64,000 bases of DNA from BJHQ01 sp964654285 (GTDB taxonomy: Bacteria; Planctomycetota; UBA11346): positions 62,001 through 126,000 of the forward strand of contig CAZZJC010000003.1 in the NCBI GenBank assembly GCA_964654285.1. Reading direction: 5' to 3'. Numbering within the stretch: the stretch's first letter is position 1; the number at the start of each line of letters is the position of its first letter. The position numbers and the translations under genes are program-made. Positions 51,343 through 60,300 of this stretch are shown one piece after another. The notes beneath the pieces were generated by a model, which made no database searches, was not told the origin of the DNA, and saw only the letters and a program-made list of their open reading frames with translations.

Positions 51343-51936
51343 TTATTTCGTGAAATTCACAATGTCATCCCCGCCACCCCAAGGGATCTTCCTGCTGGAC
51401 TGGCCATCGTACTCGAATTCATCATTGTGCAGGTTCGGCCCGCGTGACCAGAGATGATAACCGTCGGGCATCGGCATGCGTTCTGGCTGGGAAGGATAAT
51501 ATCTGGCCGGGACGTAGAGGAACGTCTGCCTGTACGCATCCTTGGGTTCCTTGCTCCAGGCCTCCGGATTCTGCGCCTTGAGCAGATACCAGAGGATGCG
51601 CCCTTGGAGTTCAGCCTGTCTCTCCAATTCACCTGCCGTCGTGAAGGTGTCACACGGCTTGAAGGAATTGTTCGTGGTGTCCCAACCGGACGGGAACGCG
51701 GCCACCTGGCTTGGCGATATGGCCTCCGGAAAGGATCCGATCGTGCTGCGCCATTGCTCCAGGCTTGCTGACAGCTGATCGATGGTGGTCCTGGTCTTGG
51801 ACTTCTTCACCGCATTCATCACCGCGATGGAAGCGGGATAGGCCAAGCCCGCGAGGATTCCGATGATGGTGATGACGATGAGCATCTCGATCAGGGTGAA
51901 CCCCGAGCGGTACGGACGTTCCTGGCGTGGCGGCAT
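51343..51936 (-). CDS. GspG-like pseudopilin
   Basis: 197 residues. The start at MPPRQERPYRSG immediately precedes the prepilin motif RSGFTLIEMLIVITIIGILA, with cleavage after Gly and Glu5 present. The mature domain (AVKKSKTRTTIDQLSASLEQW, GPNLHNDEFEYDG) has the helix-then-beta layout of the major pseudopilin GspG. It heads a four-gene operon of pseudopilins (G, H, K and J-like). No secretion ATPase, secretin or prepilin peptidase is in the window, so the assembly machine must be elsewhere. Confidence 0.83.
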   Translation of the reverse strand: MPPRQERPYRSGFTLIEMLIVITIIGILAGLAYPASIAVMNAVKKSKTRTTIDQLSASLEQWRSTIGSFPEAISPSQVAAFPSGWDTTNNSFKPCDTFTTAGELERQAELQGRILWYLLKAQNPEAWSKEPKDAYRQTFLYVPARYYPSQPERMPMPDGYHLWSRGPNLHNDEFEYDGQSSRKIPWGGGDDIVNFTK

Positions 51937-52213
51937 CGGTTTCCCCTGGCTGGAGCCTACGCGGCGGCGGTGGCCGCGCTGCGTTGGTGGAGTGTGGCGA
52001 CGGCGCAGCGTCCCCACAAGTGTCTCCGCTGCCGGGGATTCCGACGTGCTCCCGCACTGTTCGCCACCCCGGCGTGGTCGACGCACCAAGGGGTCAACGC
52101 CGATTGTCTCAGGCCGTATAGCCGCCTGCGTCAGGCGCACCGGCCGGCTTCACGCCTGGAATGGCGGCGGAACCCTGGATCCATCCGTCCGCAGGGTCAT
52201 TGACGCCTGGTCG

Positions 52214-53557
52214 TCAATTCCCCCGCACCGCCCGCACCGCCGCTGCGGCGGCGGCGAAGACTCCCGGGATCTGGGCTTCGGTCAGGCACGAGAACGCGAT
52301 GCGCAGTTCGGTCTTGCCGAGGGCGATCGCACCGACGCCGTGCTCGTCGAGCAGCTTCTGGCGCACCGCTTCGGCCTCGACCCCCTTCACGCGCAGGCAC
52401 ATGAAATAGCCGCTGTTGAACGGATACACGTCCCAGGCGTCGGCGTACTCGCTCTTGCGGCATTCCTGCGCGGTGACCGCGGCGCGCGCCTTGAGCACCG
52501 CGACCTTTTCCGCCTGCTGGCGCCGGAAGTCGGGGTCGGAAAGGGCCTTCAGCACGATCGACTGGCCGGGCTGGGTGACATTCGAGACCACCGCACGGAT
52601 CAGGCCGGCGGTCTTGTCCTCGAGCGCCTTGTAGAGCGCCGGGGTGCCGTTCTTGATGCCGAAGGTGATGAAGCCGACGCGCACGCCCCAGACGAACTCC
52701 TCTTTCGTGGCGCCGTCAACCTTGACCGCGAGCAGGTTCGGATGCGCCTGGGCGAGGCGGCCGAAGAGCGATTCGCGTTCGCAGGCATCGTCGAAGAACA
52801 TGCCGTAATAGGCGTCGTCGCAGACCACCACCAGCTTCGATCCGGCCTCGGCGGCGGCGATGAGAGCGTTGACGATGGCGCCGGCCTCGGCCTTGGTCGG
52901 GGTGTAGCCGGACGGATTGTTGGGGAAGTTGAGCGCAACCACCAGCTTCCGGCCCTTGCGCTCGGCCAGAGCCTGGGTGAACGCGGTGATGTTGAAGCCG
53001 GTCAGCCTGCGGTCGAAGAAGGCGTAGGTCGAGATGCGCGCACCAAGCCGGGTCTCCCAGCTCAGGTTGTAGTTCTCCCACATCAGGTCGCTCGACAGGG
53101 CCTCGTCGCCCGGATCGAGGAACAGGTCGCCGACCAGGGCGAGGCCATGGGTGAGGGCGTTGGTCACCACCGGGTTCGACACCGGATGCGCGCCCAGCGA
53201 CGGGGTCTCCTCGCGCTGCTTCTTGGCCCAGGCCTGGCGCAGGTCGGGCTTGCCGTAGCTCGGCGCGTAGTCGTAGATCTCGGCCGGGCTCAATCCGTTG
53301 AAGAACTTATGGACGCACGACAGGTGCATCGGCGCGCCGTTCTCGGTCGCGATGCCGATCGAGGCGTTCGCGGTCTTCGCCTTCTGCTTGGCCTCGGCGC
53401 TCTGGGCCAGGATGCCCTTGGCCGGAAAGAAGAAGCGCTTGCCGCGCTCGCTCAGCAGGCCGAGCACGACCGGGTTGTCCTTGGCGAGGGCGGCATTGGC
53501 CGCCTCGGCCAGGGGATGGAGGCCAAGGGATGGGGAGGAAGGCTGGGGGGAGGTCAT
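52214..53557 (-). CDS. PLP-dependent class I/II aminotransferase
   Basis: 447 residues. The start MTSPQPSSPSLG is chosen because upstream sequence is not family-like. Fold-type-I landmarks are VVALNFPNNPSGYTP (cofactor Asn), LVVVCDDAYYGMFF (Asp-x-x-Tyr) and the Schiff-base Lys in KVDGATKEEFVWGVRVGFI, followed by Arg in TELRIAFSCL. It transfers amino groups between amino acids and 2-oxo acids. The subfamily resembles aspartate/aromatic-type enzymes of PVC bacteria. Specificity cannot be read from the sequence. It is divergent from the small lipoprotein gene at 53648. Confidence 0.87.
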   Translation of the reverse strand: MTSPQPSSPSLGLHPLAEAANAALAKDNPVVLGLLSERGKRFFFPAKGILAQSAEAKQKAKTANASIGIATENGAPMHLSCVHKFFNGLSPAEIYDYAPSYGKPDLRQAWAKKQREETPSLGAHPVSNPVVTNALTHGLALVGDLFLDPGDEALSSDLMWENYNLSWETRLGARISTYAFFDRRLTGFNITAFTQALAERKGRKLVVALNFPNNPSGYTPTKAEAGAIVNALIAAAEAGSKLVVVCDDAYYGMFFDDACERESLFGRLAQAHPNLLAVKVDGATKEEFVWGVRVGFITFGIKNGTPALYKALEDKTAGLIRAVVSNVTQPGQSIVLKALSDPDFRRQQAEKVAVLKARAAVTAQECRKSEYADAWDVYPFNSGYFMCLRVKGVEAEAVRQKLLDEHGVGAIALGKTELRIAFSCLTEAQIPGVFAAAAAAVRAVRGN

Positions 53558-53647
53558 TGGGGGCTCCACGCCGGCGGATGAATCGCGTGCTGCCAGCGGC
53601 GAAGCCTTCTCGTTGTCCAGGGCGGAAGTCAACCGGAGACTGCTGCG

Positions 53648-54028
53648 GTGATACACCTGCACCCCCTCGGCCACGCCCTTCCCGCCCTCCTGGCCGCGCT
53701 CATCCTGACCGCCTGCGGCCCCGCACCCCGGGTGAAGCCGACCACCTGGGAGGCCGCCGGCGCCGACCGCACCGTACGCGAGCTGCTGGTGGTCAAGGTC
53801 TGGGACATGGTCAACGAGCCGCTAGGCGACCACCGCAACATGTATGTCTCGCACTACGTCGAGGTCGATGTCCTGAACGGACCGGACAAGGGCCGCCAGC
53901 TGACCCTGCCCTACGATTCCTTCCGCCACGGCAACAAGCCGCCGCCCAGCCCAGGAAGCAAGGTCGTGGTGTCGCCGAGCGAATGGGTGAGCGTCGACCC
54001 CCGGTTCAAGGCCGGGCCGGCGAAATAA
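53648..54028 (+). CDS. small lipoprotein of unknown function
   Basis: 126 residues with a GTG start. The leader HALPALLAALILTACG has a good lipobox (LTAC, Cys23). The mature part is a small beta-rich domain (VKVWDMVNEPLGDHRNMYVSHYVEVDVLNG). No known family was recognised. It is divergent from the aminotransferase with 90 bases between starts and is probably anchored in the envelope. Confidence 0.65.
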   Translation: MIHLHPLGHALPALLAALILTACGPAPRVKPTTWEAAGADRTVRELLVVKVWDMVNEPLGDHRNMYVSHYVEVDVLNGPDKGRQLTLPYDSFRHGNKPPPSPGSKVVVSPSEWVSVDPRFKAGPAK

Positions 54029-54070
54029 TTGACGGACCTCCAACCCGACGGTTTCGCCACGGTCAGTAGC

Positions 54071-54111
54071 GCCGGCTTCAGCCGGCTGGGACGTCGGGCT
54101 TTAGCCCGACG
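54071..54111. repeat. pair of short-loop hairpins
   Basis: Two perfect palindromes in tandem: GCCGGCT/AGCCGGC with a TC loop (54071-54086) and CGTCGGGCT/AGCCCGACG with a TT loop (54092-54111). Stems are unrelated, as in the cluster at 16433. A single inverted copy of GTAGCGCCGGCTTCAGCC lies at 54312-54330. Confidence 0.75.
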
Positions 54112-54311
54112 GCTGGGGATGGGCCATTCGGCCTCAATGTCACGGAAACGATGGTAAACGGCTTGCGCCTGGGACCGCCGGTTTGCATCCGGCCGTTGAC
54201 GATGCGGCGATCCGGCCATGGCCTGGATGAGCATGGAATCGCGGTGAAATCCTGATCAGCCTTGGCTGGACCACCGGATCACCCTGGACAAATGACCAAT
54301 CCCCTGTGCGT

Positions 54312-54330
54312 GGGCTGAAGCCGGCGCTAC
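54312..54330 (-). repeat. inverted single copy of the 54.07 kb hairpin arm
   Basis: GGCTGAAGCCGGCGCTAC is the reverse complement of bases at 54067-54084. Together the two copies bracket about 245 bases of noncoding DNA. The CTA within it supplies the stop codon of the MBL-fold gene at 54327. Confidence 0.7.
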
Positions 54331-55268
54331 AAACGCCAGGTCTGCCCCTCATAGGCGGCCGACAGCTTCCACGTCGCATGCGGCGCGACGAGTTCGCGGT
54401 AGCGGCGGGCGTCGGCGCACAGGCGCGAGACTTCGGGATCGCCGGCCATGGGGTCGTGGTGGAAGATCACGAGTTCGCCCAGGTCGACGTCGTGGAAGAA
54501 GTCGATGAAGTTGAAGATCGTCGAGTGGCCGAAGTTGATGTGGTCGTGGTAGGCGAGGAAGCCGTACATCGCGTCGACGATGACCACATCGGCGCCGCGC
54601 ACGAAGTTGGCGTAGATCTCGGCGACCTTGTTGGGGTTCTTCGAGACCTCGGTGTCGGTCAGGTAGCACACCGTCCTGCCGCCGGCCTCGATGCGGTAGC
54701 CGTAGGCCTTGTCCGGATGGATGAGCGGCAGGATGCGGACCGTCGCACCTGCGATGGCGGTGGGGGCGTCCTCGGGCAGCTGCGTGCAGGTGATCTTGCT
54801 GGGCAGGTTCGCCCATTTGACCGGGAAATGCGCGTCGCCCATCTGCAGGGACAGCAGGCGTTCGGCGTCCGACCGGCCGGACCAGACGCCGATCTCGCGC
54901 CCAGGAGCGTAGATCGGGCCGAAATACGGGAAGCCGCAGATGTGGTCCCAGTGGAAGTGGGTGAAGAAGAAGTGCAGGCCGGTGTCCTTGTCGCGGCCTT
55001 CGTCCTTCAGTTTCTGGCCGAGCGCGCGCAGGCCGGTGCCGGCATCGAGGATGAACACCTGGTTGCCGAAGGAGACCTCGACGCAGGAGGTGTTGCCACC
55101 GTAGGTCATCGCGTGCGGGCTGCGCGCGATCAGGGCTTCGCGCGCTTCCGGCGTGGCGAGGTCGGCGGGGGTCGCCTCGGCGAGCAGGGCGCGCAGCTTG
55201 TCCTGCAACAAGGGCGTCGACATCGGGGTCGCGAGCGACCCGCGCACCCCCCACAAACGCACCTGCAT
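54327..55268 (-). CDS. MBL-fold metallo-hydrolase (cyclic-nucleotide phosphodiesterase-like)
   Basis: 313 residues. AGGAGG lies close before the ATG. Metallo-beta-lactamase motifs are THFHWDHICG (H-x-H-x-D-H), a later Asp in VIVDAMYGF and His in FGHSTIF and VIFHHDPMAGD. The N-terminal VRLWGVRGSLATP and YGGNTSCVEV are typical of class-II cAMP phosphodiesterase or phosphoribosyl cyclic phosphodiesterase relatives. It should hydrolyse a phosphoester using two metal ions in the cytoplasm. Exact substrate unknown. Confidence 0.82.
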   Translation of the reverse strand: MQVRLWGVRGSLATPMSTPLLQDKLRALLAEATPADLATPEAREALIARSPHAMTYGGNTSCVEVSFGNQVFILDAGTGLRALGQKLKDEGRDKDTGLHFFFTHFHWDHICGFPYFGPIYAPGREIGVWSGRSDAERLLSLQMGDAHFPVKWANLPSKITCTQLPEDAPTAIAGATVRILPLIHPDKAYGYRIEAGGRTVCYLTDTEVSKNPNKVAEIYANFVRGADVVIVDAMYGFLAYHDHINFGHSTIFNFIDFFHDVDLGELVIFHHDPMAGDPEVSRLCADARRYRELVAPHATWKLSAAYEGQTWRL

Positions 55269-55443
55269 GGAACCTCCTGCCCGCCAGCCGAACGCCGGAC
55301 GTCAAGGCAAACTAGGTCCGCCAACCCTCGCCGCAAGATCCGGAGGCGGCGTCCGGCCTCGCCCCGTGCCAGTCATCCTTTGCCAGGACGGCCCTGGTGT
55401 GGCTAGGCGCGACCACGACCGGGCACCGCAAAAGTTGGTTGGT

Positions 55444-55487
55444 GGCATCCTGCGGATGCCGCTTTGTTCAGCCGGCGAGACGCCGGC
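55444..55487. repeat. pair of short-loop hairpins
   Basis: GGCATCC/GGATGCC with a TGC loop (55444-55460) and GCCGGCG/CGCCGGC with an AGA loop (55471-55487), both perfect 7-bp stems, 70-115 bases upstream of dapB. They have the same design as the clusters at 16433 and 54071. Confidence 0.75.
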
Positions 55488-55556
55488 GCTCCCAGGAAGC
55501 CCGACCACGCCGGCAGACCGGTTGCGTCAGGCCTGGCTGGTCCAGCATGCCCGCCC

Positions 55557-56348
55557 ATGCCCATTCCGATCATCGTCCACGGCGCGGCCGGCCGCATGGG
55601 CCGCCGCATCCTCGCGCTCGCCCATGAAACCGCCGGCAAGGCCGACGGTTTCACCATCGCCGCCGGGGTCGACCTCAAACCCGGGACGATCGCTGAACTC
55701 GGCGTCTCCTGCCCTGCGCCGGTGCTCACCGCACTGCCGGTGGCGCCGGGCACGGTGGTCATCGACTTCAGCCATCCGAGCACCTTCGCCGGCGTCGCGG
55801 CGCATTGCGCGGCGCACGGCATGCCGCTGGTGTCCGGCACCACCGGCATCGCGCCGGCCGATCTCGAACGCGCGCTGGCCGCAGCCGCGACGCGGATCCC
55901 CGTGCTGCATGCGCTCAACATGAGCGTCGGCGTCAACGTGATGTTCAAGGTCGCGGCCCAGCTCGCCAAGACGCTCGGCCCGACCTACGACATCGAGATC
56001 GTCGAGGCGCACCACAACCAGAAGAAGGACGCGCCCAGCGGCACCGCCTTCGGCATCGCCGACGCGATCCTGGGCGCGACCGGCCGCACCCGCGCCGACC
56101 TCGTGCATGGGCGCGAGGGCATGGTCGGCGCCCGCAAGGCCGGCGAGATCGGCATGCACGCCCTGCGCCTGGGCGACGTGGTCGGCGACCACAGCGTGTA
56201 CTTCGTCGGCAACGGCGAACGCGTGCTGCTCGGTCATCTCGCCCACAACCGCGACATCTTCGTCAACGGGGCCCTGCGCGCCGCCGCGCACCTGGCCGCC
56301 GCCAAGCCGGGCCGCTACGGCATGGCCGACGTGCTGGGACTGACCTGA
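55557..56348 (+). CDS. dapB: 4-hydroxy-tetrahydrodipicolinate reductase
   Basis: 263 residues, the normal DapB size. The Rossmann motif is VHGAAGRMGRRI, the cofactor region SGTTGIAP, and the catalytic signature EAHHNQKKDAPSGTA carries His152/His153 and Lys157. It reduces hydroxy-tetrahydrodipicolinate with NAD(P)H in lysine and diaminopimelate synthesis, so the cell makes peptidoglycan precursors by this route. It is followed after 5 bases by a glycosyltransferase gene. Confidence 0.95.
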   Translation: MPIPIIVHGAAGRMGRRILALAHETAGKADGFTIAAGVDLKPGTIAELGVSCPAPVLTALPVAPGTVVIDFSHPSTFAGVAAHCAAHGMPLVSGTTGIAPADLERALAAAATRIPVLHALNMSVGVNVMFKVAAQLAKTLGPTYDIEIVEAHHNQKKDAPSGTAFGIADAILGATGRTRADLVHGREGMVGARKAGEIGMHALRLGDVVGDHSVYFVGNGERVLLGHLAHNRDIFVNGALRAAAHLAAAKPGRYGMADVLGLT

Positions 56349-56353
56349 ACCAG

Positions 56354-57313
56354 ATGCCGGGGAACGTCCTCGCCGTCCGCCTGCCGAACTGGGTCGGCGA
56401 CGTCTGCATGGCCCTGCCCGCCCTGCACCGGCTGCGCGCTGCCGGGTGCGATCTCCGGCTGTTCGGACGCGGCTGGGCCCGCGACCTGCTGGCAGGCACC
56501 GGCTGGTCCGTGCACGCCCTGCCCAAGGGCCTGCGCGCCGGGGCGCGCGCCCTGGCCGGGAGCGGCGCCGAGCGCGGATTGCTGCTCACCAACTCCTTCG
56601 GTTCGGCCTTGCAGATGCGCTGGGCCGGGATCCCGGCGATCGGCTACCGCGGCGACTGGCGTTCCTGGCTGCTCGCGACGCCGGTGCGCAAGACCGCCGG
56701 CGGGCATGAGGTCGAGGCGTTCTGGCGCCTCGCGCTGGTTGCGACGGGCGCGGGCGCAACCGGGGCGGCCAGCAGCGTTCCACCGGACCGCCTGGACCTG
56801 CCGCTCGCCGACCGCCATCGCAGCGAGGCCGCCGCCGCGCTCGCTGGCGCCGCCACCGCGCTGGCCTGCCTCGGGCCGGTCGACCGCTACGTCGTGCTCT
56901 GCCCTTTCGCCGCCGGCACCATCAACGGCGTCAGCAAGGTCTGGCCCTCGTGGCCCGCGTTCAGCCGCGCGCTGGCGGAACAGGGCATCGCCCAGGTCGT
57001 CTGCCCCGGACCGGACGAAGCCGCCGCGTGCGCGACGGCGGTACCGGCCGCGACGCCGCTGACCGGTCTCGGTCTGGGCGCCTATGCGGCGGTGCTGGCG
57101 GGGGCTTCGGTGGTGGTCGCCAACGACAGCGGACCGATGCACCTCGCCGCCGCCGTCGGCGCACCGGTGGTGGGCGTCTTCGGGGTCAGCGATCCCACCC
57201 GGACCCGGCCATGGACGCGCAGGGGTGTTGCGGTCGGGGGCGACGATCCGCGCACCCGCTGGCCGAGCATTGCGACGGTGTGGGAGGCAGTGCAGAGGTT
57301 GCGCGGCGGATGA
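56354..57313 (+). CDS. glycosyltransferase family 9 (heptosyltransferase-like)
   Basis: 319 residues. GT9 features are the N-terminal VRLPNWVGDVCMALPALHRLR, the nucleotide-sugar region PFAAGTINGVSKVWPSWPAF, and the C-terminal VVANDSGPMHLAAAVGAPVVG with FGVSDPTRTRPW. The family adds heptose (or related sugar) from ADP-heptose to lipopolysaccharide core at the inner membrane face, which implies a Gram-negative outer membrane. It is tightly linked to dapB and overlaps the DUF5060 gene by 4 bases. Confidence 0.87.
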   Translation: MPGNVLAVRLPNWVGDVCMALPALHRLRAAGCDLRLFGRGWARDLLAGTGWSVHALPKGLRAGARALAGSGAERGLLLTNSFGSALQMRWAGIPAIGYRGDWRSWLLATPVRKTAGGHEVEAFWRLALVATGAGATGAASSVPPDRLDLPLADRHRSEAAAALAGAATALACLGPVDRYVVLCPFAAGTINGVSKVWPSWPAFSRALAEQGIAQVVCPGPDEAAACATAVPAATPLTGLGLGAYAAVLAGASVVVANDSGPMHLAAAVGAPVVGVFGVSDPTRTRPWTRRGVAVGGDDPRTRWPSIATVWEAVQRLRGG

Positions 57314-60300
57314 AACGCCACCGGCGATCGCGCCCGCTGATGCTCTGCCGCATGCGGCGGATCATCCTGGCGCTTCTCGCGATGCTGCACGCCGCGTCTG
57401 CGGCGGAGTGGACCGCTGCGATCACCATCCGATCCGGGGCGGAACAGGTCTGGCGGCTGGAACCGGCGCAGGACTGGCGTGCCCACGGCAGCCTGACCCT
57501 GGCCTGGGAATCGCCGGATCGCGGCAACGCCGACGCCTGGGCGGAGATCTGCCTGGTCACCGCCGACGACCGCTTCTTCGCCACCGCCGCTCCGCTCGCG
57601 ATCGCCGGCGATCTGGGGCGTGACCGCCTCTCGGTACCGCTTTCCGCCTCCGACTGGGCCACGGATGCCGGGATCCTGGACGGCGACGCCTTGGCGACGG
57701 TGCGCGAGCTCAGGCTCCGGCTGCATCCGGGTCGCGCAGGCGCGCCGCGCCCGCTGCACGTCGTCCTGCGGCCGGAAGCGGATCGCCCGAGCGACGCGGA
57801 TCCGGTCGTGCAGCTGGTCGTCCCCGGCCGGGTCGATCGGCGCGCCTGGCACGAACTGCGGCTGCGCCTGCCGCGACGGGACGCCTCCGACATCGTGGGC
57901 GGCGAGGTCGACCTGATCGCGGCCGATGGCCGCGCCTGGCCGCTGTTCCTCGACCAGCCCTGGCACGCTGACGCGACCGGTCGCTGGCGCGCCAAGGGCG
58001 GACCGTACTGGGTCCTGCGGTTGCGGCCGGACGAGCGTCCCGCCGCTCCGGCCCGGCTGCGCTGGAAGACCGCGACGAAGACCTGGACCTCGGCCGATTT
58101 CCCGGTCCCAGACGGGATCGCCGCGTCGGAGGTGGTTGCACCACCCGCCACGCCGTCGCTGCCGGTGCCGACGAGTCCGGCCTGGAACGGCCCGTGGGCG
58201 CAGGTGCGCGGCGAGGGCTTCATCCGGCAACCGGCCGCCACGTTTCCGCCCTGCCCGGCCCCCACCCTGATCTGGCGCCTGGGCTGGGGCGGTTTCCGTG
58301 GCACGCGCGGCACCGCGTGGCCGCAGGCGACGGCGGTCGATGCGCTGGCGGCGGCGGGCTGCGCCAGCGTCGATCTGCTGCCGCAGTGGCTGGCGGAGGA
58401 ACAGGGCGCCTTCCGCTTCGGCACCTCGCCCTGGGCCAGCGTCCAGGGCGGTCCGCTGCGCCATCCGCTCGAAATCTGGCAGGACGATGCGCTGCTCCTG
58501 ACCTGGCGAGCGCAGGCGCGCGACCTGATCGCCCGCATGCGCGCCAGTCCGGGTCTGGAGGGCTGGCGCCTCGGGCTGACCCGGTCGGCGAATGACGACG
58601 CCCAGGTGAAGCGCCTGCGCGAATTCCTCGTGGGAATGGTCGGTCTCGTCGCCGCCAGCGATGGCCGACCCTGCGCCATCCTCCACCCGCAGGCGGTCGA
58701 CTTCCGCAAGCCGGAGCCGGCGAAGAGCGGCGCCTGGTTCGGGTTCGAGGACCACACCCAGGGCTGGCGCGCATCCGCTCTCTCCGCGCTGGGCGGCGAC
58801 CGCTCCCGGCTCCAGACCAGTTCGTCCTTCGCGAGCCAGGGCAGATCATCGCTGGCGATCCCCTTCGCCGCCGCCGGCGCGCTGCGTACCGGCGGGGTCG
58901 AGATCCCGCTCGACCGCAACCTGTTCAACCTCGACCGCCTGGAATTCGACGCCCTGGTGCAGGCCGGCGAGGGCACGGTGGTGCAGCTCTACGTGTGGGT
59001 GACCGACCAGCACCACCGCTGGTTCCAGCAGCGCCTCTCCGCCGTGTCGGGGGGGGGCCGCTGGCAGAAGGTGCTGGCGGATTTCTCCGACAACGCCCGC
59101 TGGGAATCCGTCGGCCACCACGAACCCTGGGGCGCCGAGGTCCGGCGCCGCGTGCGCGCGATGGGGATCAGCGCCTTCTGCCACGCCACCGGACCCGACG
59201 CCGCGAAGCCGGCCAGCCTCTTCCTCGACCGCGTCCGGCGTTTCGGCTGGCCGGTCGAGAGCGCCAGCGCCGCCCTGCGCTTCCTCGACCTCAGCGCAGA
59301 TGGGACCGAGACCGGTTCGCCGCCCACCTCGCTGGCGCGCTGGTCGCCGATCTCGGCATCGTTCCAGCTTTCAGGCCAGCCGCTGAATCCCTACGATCCC
59401 GACCATGCGGATGTGGTGGGCGAGGTCGAAGGCCCGGATGGCGCCAAGCGCAGCCATCCCGCCTGGTGGGAGGTGCCCTACCGGCTGGCGCCCGCCAACG
59501 GCGGCGAACGGGCGATCCTCGCCGGTCCCGGCCGCTGGCGCTGGAAGTTCACCCCGACCGCCCCCGGCACCTGGCGTTACCGCATCGTCGCCCGCATCAA
59601 GGATCGCGAGGATTGGAAGACGGCGGAATCGCCATGGCGGTCGGTGGCGGTGACGGCCGAGGCATCCGCCGGATTCCCGGTGCCGGTGCGGACCTGCCGC
59701 ACGGATCCGCTGTGGTGGGAGACAGCCGAGGGCGCGTGGTGGTATCCGCTCGGGATCAACCTGCGCTCGCCCGGCGATGATCGCCAGGACGACCTGATCG
59801 CCGAGGCCCTGCGCGACCGGCGCGACGACGTGCGCGCTTTCCCGTTCACCTCCTCGGCGGACTGGGAACGCCTCGGCACCGGCGCCTACGAGCGCTGGTT
59901 CGCCCAGATGCGCAAGGCCGGCATGAACTGGGCCCGGGTCTGGATGAGTCCGTGGTGGTGCGGCCAGGAATGGGCGCGCGAGTGGGACGACTACGGCGGC
60001 CTGACCTGGTACAGCCAGCAGCAGGCGGCCCGGCTCGACCGCATCCTCGATCTCGCCGCGGCGCAGGGCGTCTATCTGCAAGTCGAACTCCAGAACCACG
60101 GCATGACCTCGCCGGCGATCCGCGCCCAGGGCACCCCCGGCGTCGATTCCCAATGGGATCCGGCCGGCCGCAATCCCGGCAGCCCGTACAACCGGGTGAA
60201 CGGCGGACCCTGCGACCATCCAAGCGAGTTCTTCTCCAGCGACGAGGTCTGGAAGATCCACGCCAAGCGCCTGCGCTATATCAACGCCCGCTGGGGCTGG

